A stretch of 18,701 bases of DNA, taken from Chitinophagaceae bacterium. GTDB taxonomy: Bacteria > Bacteroidota > Bacteroidia > Chitinophagales > Chitinophagaceae. The translations under genes and the position numbers were made by a program. Below the pieces are notes generated by a model. That model was not told the origin of the DNA. It did not search any database and saw only the letters and a list, made by a program, of their open reading frames with translations. This document shows, piece after piece, positions 15,444 to 18,701 of this stretch. Location: assembly GCA_017989935.1 (NCBI GenBank), contig JAGNOY010000012.1, positions 1-18,701 on the forward strand. Direction: 5' to 3'. Positions within the stretch are counted from its first letter, which is position 1; every line of letters begins with the position of its first letter.

Positions 15444-16784
15444 ATGAAGAAAAAGCATTATTATAAAGATCTTTTTCTAACTACTTCTTTTTTTGTTTCA
15501 TGGTCGATATTAGTACTTCTCTATGTATTTTCTATCTTGTTTCCAGCGCTGCATGTGATTGTTCTTTCTTATGCCACCTTTCTTGGATTCATTACTTTTC
15601 TTGATGTTTCCTTGCTATTTTTTACAAAAAATGGAGTGACCTTGCAACGAGAAATCAATAATTTATTAAGTAATGGAGATCCCAATCAAGTAAAAATTAT
15701 TGTCAAAAGTTCATTTCGAATTGCCTTATTTGCTCAATTAATCGATGAGTTACCTATACAGTTTCAAGAAAGAGATTTTTCTATTCGTCGAATATTAAAG
15801 CCAAAGGATGAAGAAGAAATCTTATATACCTTAACGCCTAAGCAAAGAGGCGAATATCATTTTGGAGTCACACATATTTTTGTCCGTTCGAGAATTTCAT
15901 TCATAGAAAGAAGGTTTTCGGCCATGAATACGCAAGTTGTAAAAGTTTATCCTTCCTTTATTCAGCTCAAACATTTGCAGTTAAAAGGAATTCCTGAAAT
16001 GCAGGCATTTAGCAAAGGTCAAAGGCGATTTAAGCGAGGTAGCAGCACCGAGTTTGATCATGTGAAAGAGTATAATCGCGGAGATGATTATCGTTTGATC
16101 AATTGGAAGGCAAGTGCCCGAAAAAATGAACTCATGATCAATGCCTATATGGATGAAAAGTCTCAACAAATTTATTGTATTCTTGATAAGGGACGACTCA
16201 TGAAGATGCCATTTAATAAGCTATCACTGCTCGATTATGCCATTAATGCCTCACTCATGTTTTCGTATGTAGCCCTCGCTAAGGAAGATAAAGTAGGACT
16301 AATCACTTTTGCAGAAAAGATGGGCGATATTTTGCCTTCTAACAAATCAAGAAAGCACTTTCAGCAGATAATAGATTTATTATATCGCCAAAAAACCCAA
16401 TACTTAGAGAGTAATTTTTCCGAGCTGACTTCATTCGTTCGAAGAAAAATAGGTCAACGAAGTTTATTGATGCTTTTTACGAATTTCGAAACCTATATTT
16501 CATTTGAACGACAATTGCCCTATCTGAAGCAAATGAATGAAAAGCATTTGCTTTGTGTTATTTTGTTTGAGAATACTGAAATAGCAAGCTTGCATGAAAC
16601 CAGAGGCGATAGTTTAGAGGATATTTATATTAAAACAATTGCCGATAAAATGAAGTATGAAAAGAGAATGATGTTAGTGGAGCTCAGAAAATACGGCATT
16701 GTAGCATTGCATTGTGATCCTGCTGAGTTAAGTGTGCAAGCGATAAATAAGTACTTAGAATTAAAGGCTAAGAATTTTCTATAA
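15444..16784 (+). CDS. DUF58 domain-containing membrane protein
   Basis: A 446-residue protein with two N-terminal membrane helices (about 12-34 and 36-60) and a large cytoplasmic or periplasmic part. The DUF58 core VKEYNRGDDYRLINWKASAR is at 207-226. A von Willebrand factor A-like region follows, beginning YCILDKGRLM, where DKGR stands in place of the classical DxSxS metal site, as is common in Bacteroidota members. DUF58 proteins are often encoded beside a MoxR AAA+ ATPase; no moxR gene is visible here. The gene is convergent with the SET-domain gene, with a single base between the two stop codons. Function is unknown beyond family membership. Confidence 0.9.
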   Translation: MKKKHYYKDLFLTTSFFVSWSILVLLYVFSILFPALHVIVLSYATFLGFITFLDVSLLFFTKNGVTLQREINNLLSNGDPNQVKIIVKSSFRIALFAQLIDELPIQFQERDFSIRRILKPKDEEEILYTLTPKQRGEYHFGVTHIFVRSRISFIERRFSAMNTQVVKVYPSFIQLKHLQLKGIPEMQAFSKGQRRFKRGSSTEFDHVKEYNRGDDYRLINWKASARKNELMINAYMDEKSQQIYCILDKGRLMKMPFNKLSLLDYAINASLMFSYVALAKEDKVGLITFAEKMGDILPSNKSRKHFQQIIDLLYRQKTQYLESNFSELTSFVRRKIGQRSLLMLFTNFETYISFERQLPYLKQMNEKHLLCVILFENTEIASLHETRGDSLEDIYIKTIADKMKYEKRMMLVELRKYGIVALHCDPAELSVQAINKYLELKAKNFL

Positions 16785-16785
16785 C

Positions 16786-17166
16786 TTATTCGGCCGTTTT
16801 GAACCAAACTTTTTCAGCGTTATCATAATCACCATTATAGTTGATACATAGTTCTTCATTGGCTTGAATGTCCACTACACTTTTTATATATATTGTATTC
16901 TTTTCATAATCTTGAAAATATTCGCAATTAGAGGGAAAAGCATGATTGTATATTGGAATATTTCCCATGGCCATACAGCAAAAATTATCTTGCCAAAAGA
17001 AAATGTAATCGTGCAAACGTGTTTGATCTAAGAGTGCTTTTTCGGCTTCAGTCATCACAATCACAGGAGATTCTTCAATTAAAGTTCCAGCTGCAATAAA
17101 GGACTTGGTGAAAACTCCCCAGCCTTTATTTTCAGTAAGTGCTGTAAATATTGAAGGTAATATCAT
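16786..17166 (-). CDS. SET-domain protein, putative lysine methyltransferase
   Basis: A compact 126-residue protein that is almost entirely a SET domain, the fold of S-adenosylmethionine-dependent protein lysine methyltransferases. Visible motifs in order are GWGVF (15-19), which binds the cofactor; NHAFPSNCEY (74-83), matching the NHxxxPNC core; and EELCINYNGDY (104-114), matching the ELxxxY motif with the catalytic tyrosine. Pre- and post-SET cysteine clusters are absent. Its ATG (17164-17166) overlaps the mreD stop by four bases (ATGA), so translation is probably coupled to mreD. The substrate is unknown. The place after mreD is often occupied by mrdA/PBP2 in Bacteroidota, so this arrangement is notable. 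Confidence 0.88.
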   Translation of the reverse strand: MILPSIFTALTENKGWGVFTKSFIAAGTLIEESPVIVMTEAEKALLDQTRLHDYIFFWQDNFCCMAMGNIPIYNHAFPSNCEYFQDYEKNTIYIKSVVDIQANEELCINYNGDYDNAEKVWFKTAE

Positions 17167-17708
17167 GAACGTTTAATTTCTCTCTTAGCAAACAATAGCT
17201 GACTAAGCAAAATTAAAAGTACTGAAAGTAAGCCAGATATGATAGTCTTTAGTAGAATGTAAAGTATGTTTTTAAAACTCCAAATTTGTAAGATATAATA
17301 AAGTGTATGATGTATTAAGATTGCCATGATGGCATACAGCAGAAAAGATGTAATACCCATCCTAAAAAGTGTGGGTCTGATTTCTCCCAACTCTTTGATG
17401 TTTTGTTGGAAAAATAGATTCAGTAAATAGGGTCTTAGATAACCTAACAATACACATGCTGCTGCGTGCATACCTGGCGTATTACAAAATACATCCATGG
17501 TAAGTCCTGTGATAAATCCTAAAATCATCGAAACCCAATGATTTGTATTTACGGGCAATAAAAGTAAGATTAATGGATATATCATTGGAATAAATACGGG
17601 TATTCCAAAAAGACTGATACTTGATTTGATGACAATATCATTGAGTAAAAAAATTTGAACACTCATGATCACAATAAAGTTAATGATAAATCTTACTGGG
17701 GTGCTCAT
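17163..17708 (-). CDS. mreD: Rod shape-determining protein MreD
   Basis: An inner-membrane component of the elongasome that helps MreB and MreC organise peptidoglycan synthesis along the cell. The 181-residue protein has about five hydrophobic segments, beginning at FIINFIVIMSVQIFLL and including FIPMIYPLILLLLPV. The family-like features are GFITGLTMDVFCNTPGMHAAA in the middle and the following LLGYLRPYLL. The start is 2 bp after the mreC stop, and the stop overlaps the SET gene start, so the three genes form one tight translational unit. Confidence 0.93.
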   Translation of the reverse strand: MSTPVRFIINFIVIMSVQIFLLNDIVIKSSISLFGIPVFIPMIYPLILLLLPVNTNHWVSMILGFITGLTMDVFCNTPGMHAAACVLLGYLRPYLLNLFFQQNIKELGEIRPTLFRMGITSFLLYAIMAILIHHTLYYILQIWSFKNILYILLKTIISGLLSVLLILLSQLLFAKREIKRS

Positions 17709-17710
17709 GT

Positions 17711-18541
17711 TTATTCAATCGCTTTTAGGGAGTCTTCAAAAATCGTTCTTTCAATCAAGGTATTATCTTCTATCACATATACATAGTGAAGGTTACGAAA
17801 ATTTTGGGTTAGCCAAACCTTAAAGGAGTTTCCATTGATGGCCTGTACAACGCGGCCAACCATAATGTTTTCAGGGAAATAAGAGAATCCACTTGTTCGA
17901 ATTGTATCCCATGGTTTGATTTTTACAGATTGGGGTATGCCTGTTAAGGTGGCTAAAGCTGGGTCTTTACCATCCCAGCTGATCAAACCTGTAGTGCCAT
18001 CGGGTACTGTAACACTGACTGTAAATTTTTCTGATAAAAGTGATTGCGCTACACTGAAATGCTCATTCACATGGGTAATTCTTCCAATAATTCCTTTATC
18101 GCTAATCACGGCCATATTTTTTTTAATTCCATCCCGAACACCAACATTTAAGGTCATGTAGTTTCTTTTTTGGTCTATGGAATTGTTCAATATTTTTGCT
18201 GGAATATGTTTGTAGTAGATGGTTTGTTTAACAGAATCTTTAACTGTGATTTTAGTGTATGAAGTGTCTTTTAATGGATTGGCGCTGATTTGAAGACCTA
18301 GTTGACTGCGTAATGTAGCATTTTCTTTCAGTAAGCTATCATTGATTGATTTGAGGCTTATATAAGAAGTCAGTTTTTTCTTTTGGGCATAAAATTTACC
18401 TGAAATACTTCTGGCTGAATTAAAATAAGAAGCTTGTTGAAAATTATTATTACTAAATACTATACTTAGACATAATAATTCAAGAAAAAGAAACAAGAAG
18501 AATGAATTATAATGCTTAATGAAGTTGATCAAATTTTGCAC
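17711..18541 (-). CDS. mreC: Rod shape-determining protein MreC
   Basis: A bitopic elongasome scaffold protein of 276 residues. A short cytoplasmic N-terminus precedes one membrane helix (FFLFLFLELLCLSIVFS, about 14-30). A coiled-coil segment follows (KSINDSLLKENATLRSQL, about 63-80), then the periplasmic two-beta-barrel domain with the family motifs NYMTLNVGVRDGIKKNMAVI, GIIGRI and TGLISWDGKDP, and a late VGRVVQAINGNSF. The stop is followed after 2 bp by mreD. The gene lies 61 bp downstream of the mreB stop, so mreB-mreC-mreD form the usual cluster. Confidence 0.95.
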   Translation of the reverse strand: MQNLINFIKHYNSFFLFLFLELLCLSIVFSNNNFQQASYFNSARSISGKFYAQKKKLTSYISLKSINDSLLKENATLRSQLGLQISANPLKDTSYTKITVKDSVKQTIYYKHIPAKILNNSIDQKRNYMTLNVGVRDGIKKNMAVISDKGIIGRITHVNEHFSVAQSLLSEKFTVSVTVPDGTTGLISWDGKDPALATLTGIPQSVKIKPWDTIRTSGFSYFPENIMVGRVVQAINGNSFKVWLTQNFRNLHYVYVIEDNTLIERTIFEDSLKAIE

Positions 18542-18602
18542 AATACATTCTTTACTTGGTGACTAGGGAATTTAGAAAAATAAAATATAAAAGGTTGAAA
18601 CA

Positions 18603-18701
18603 TTATTGCATCAAAAAGGGAAACTTATGTACATGTTTGAGCGCCATACCAGTGCCTCTTACTACACTACGTAATGGATCATCTGCTACATGAACCGGGA
18701 G
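18603..18701 (-). CDS. mreB: MreB, C-terminal end (partial, cut by the window edge)
   Basis: The minus strand carries an open frame into a TAA at 18603-18605, whose last 32 residues read LPVHVADDPLRSVVRG followed by TGMALKHVHKF and FLMQ. This is the conserved MreB C-terminus (PV..ADDPL..VVRGTG.AL). MreB is the actin-like filament that organises lateral wall growth. It sits directly upstream of mreC on the same strand, as expected. The N-terminal part lies outside the window. Confidence 0.93.
   Translation of the reverse strand, partial: LPVHVADDPLRSVVRGTGMALKHVHKFPFLMQ

Overview
The window looks like chromosome of an AT-rich gliding-type Bacteroidota, probably near Chitinophagales/Saprospirales. 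Evidence: a large secreted protein with PKD domains and a type-B C-terminal sorting domain of the type IX secretion system (T9SS), a PorP/SprF-family outer-membrane partner, GldC, an RpoN, Nfu and GMP synthase of Bacteroidota type, and several upstream elements matching the Bacteroidota -7 consensus TAnnTTTG. Most of the window is core or near-core gene content.

Layout from left to right. The left edge holds the 5' part of a minus-strand secreted protein. It is followed, also on the minus strand, by rpoN (sigma-54) and an Nfu-type iron-sulfur scaffold gene. Divergent from nfu is a two-gene unit for cell-surface display: a 1195-residue SBBP/PKD/type-B CTD protein (TTG start) and a PorP/SprF-like protein (GTG start). 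gldC and a yqeY-cvpA pair follow on the plus strand. Next comes a single, visibly A-rich polysaccharide deacetylase gene. A convergent minus-strand operon then carries DUF3467, guaA, an orphan periplasmic-binding-protein-like gene and kdsD/kpsF. A small lipoprotein gene, a PspC-like gene and a DUF58 gene are on the plus strand. The right end is a minus-strand mreB-mreC-mreD cluster (mreB cut by the edge) that ends in a SET-domain gene overlapping mreD by 4 bases.

The main unexplained structure is a 127-bp element present twice in opposite orientation (7902-8028 and 14914-15040). The copies are about 90% identical by hand alignment, intergenic, richer in G+C than their surroundings, and each has an internal imperfect palindrome. 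They look like members of a dispersed palindromic repeat family, and they bracket a segment of about 6.9 kb as inverted repeats. I found no CRISPR array, tRNA, rRNA or transposase. I cannot claim a wholly new system; the best leads are the repeat family and the SET-domain gene coupled to the mre genes.
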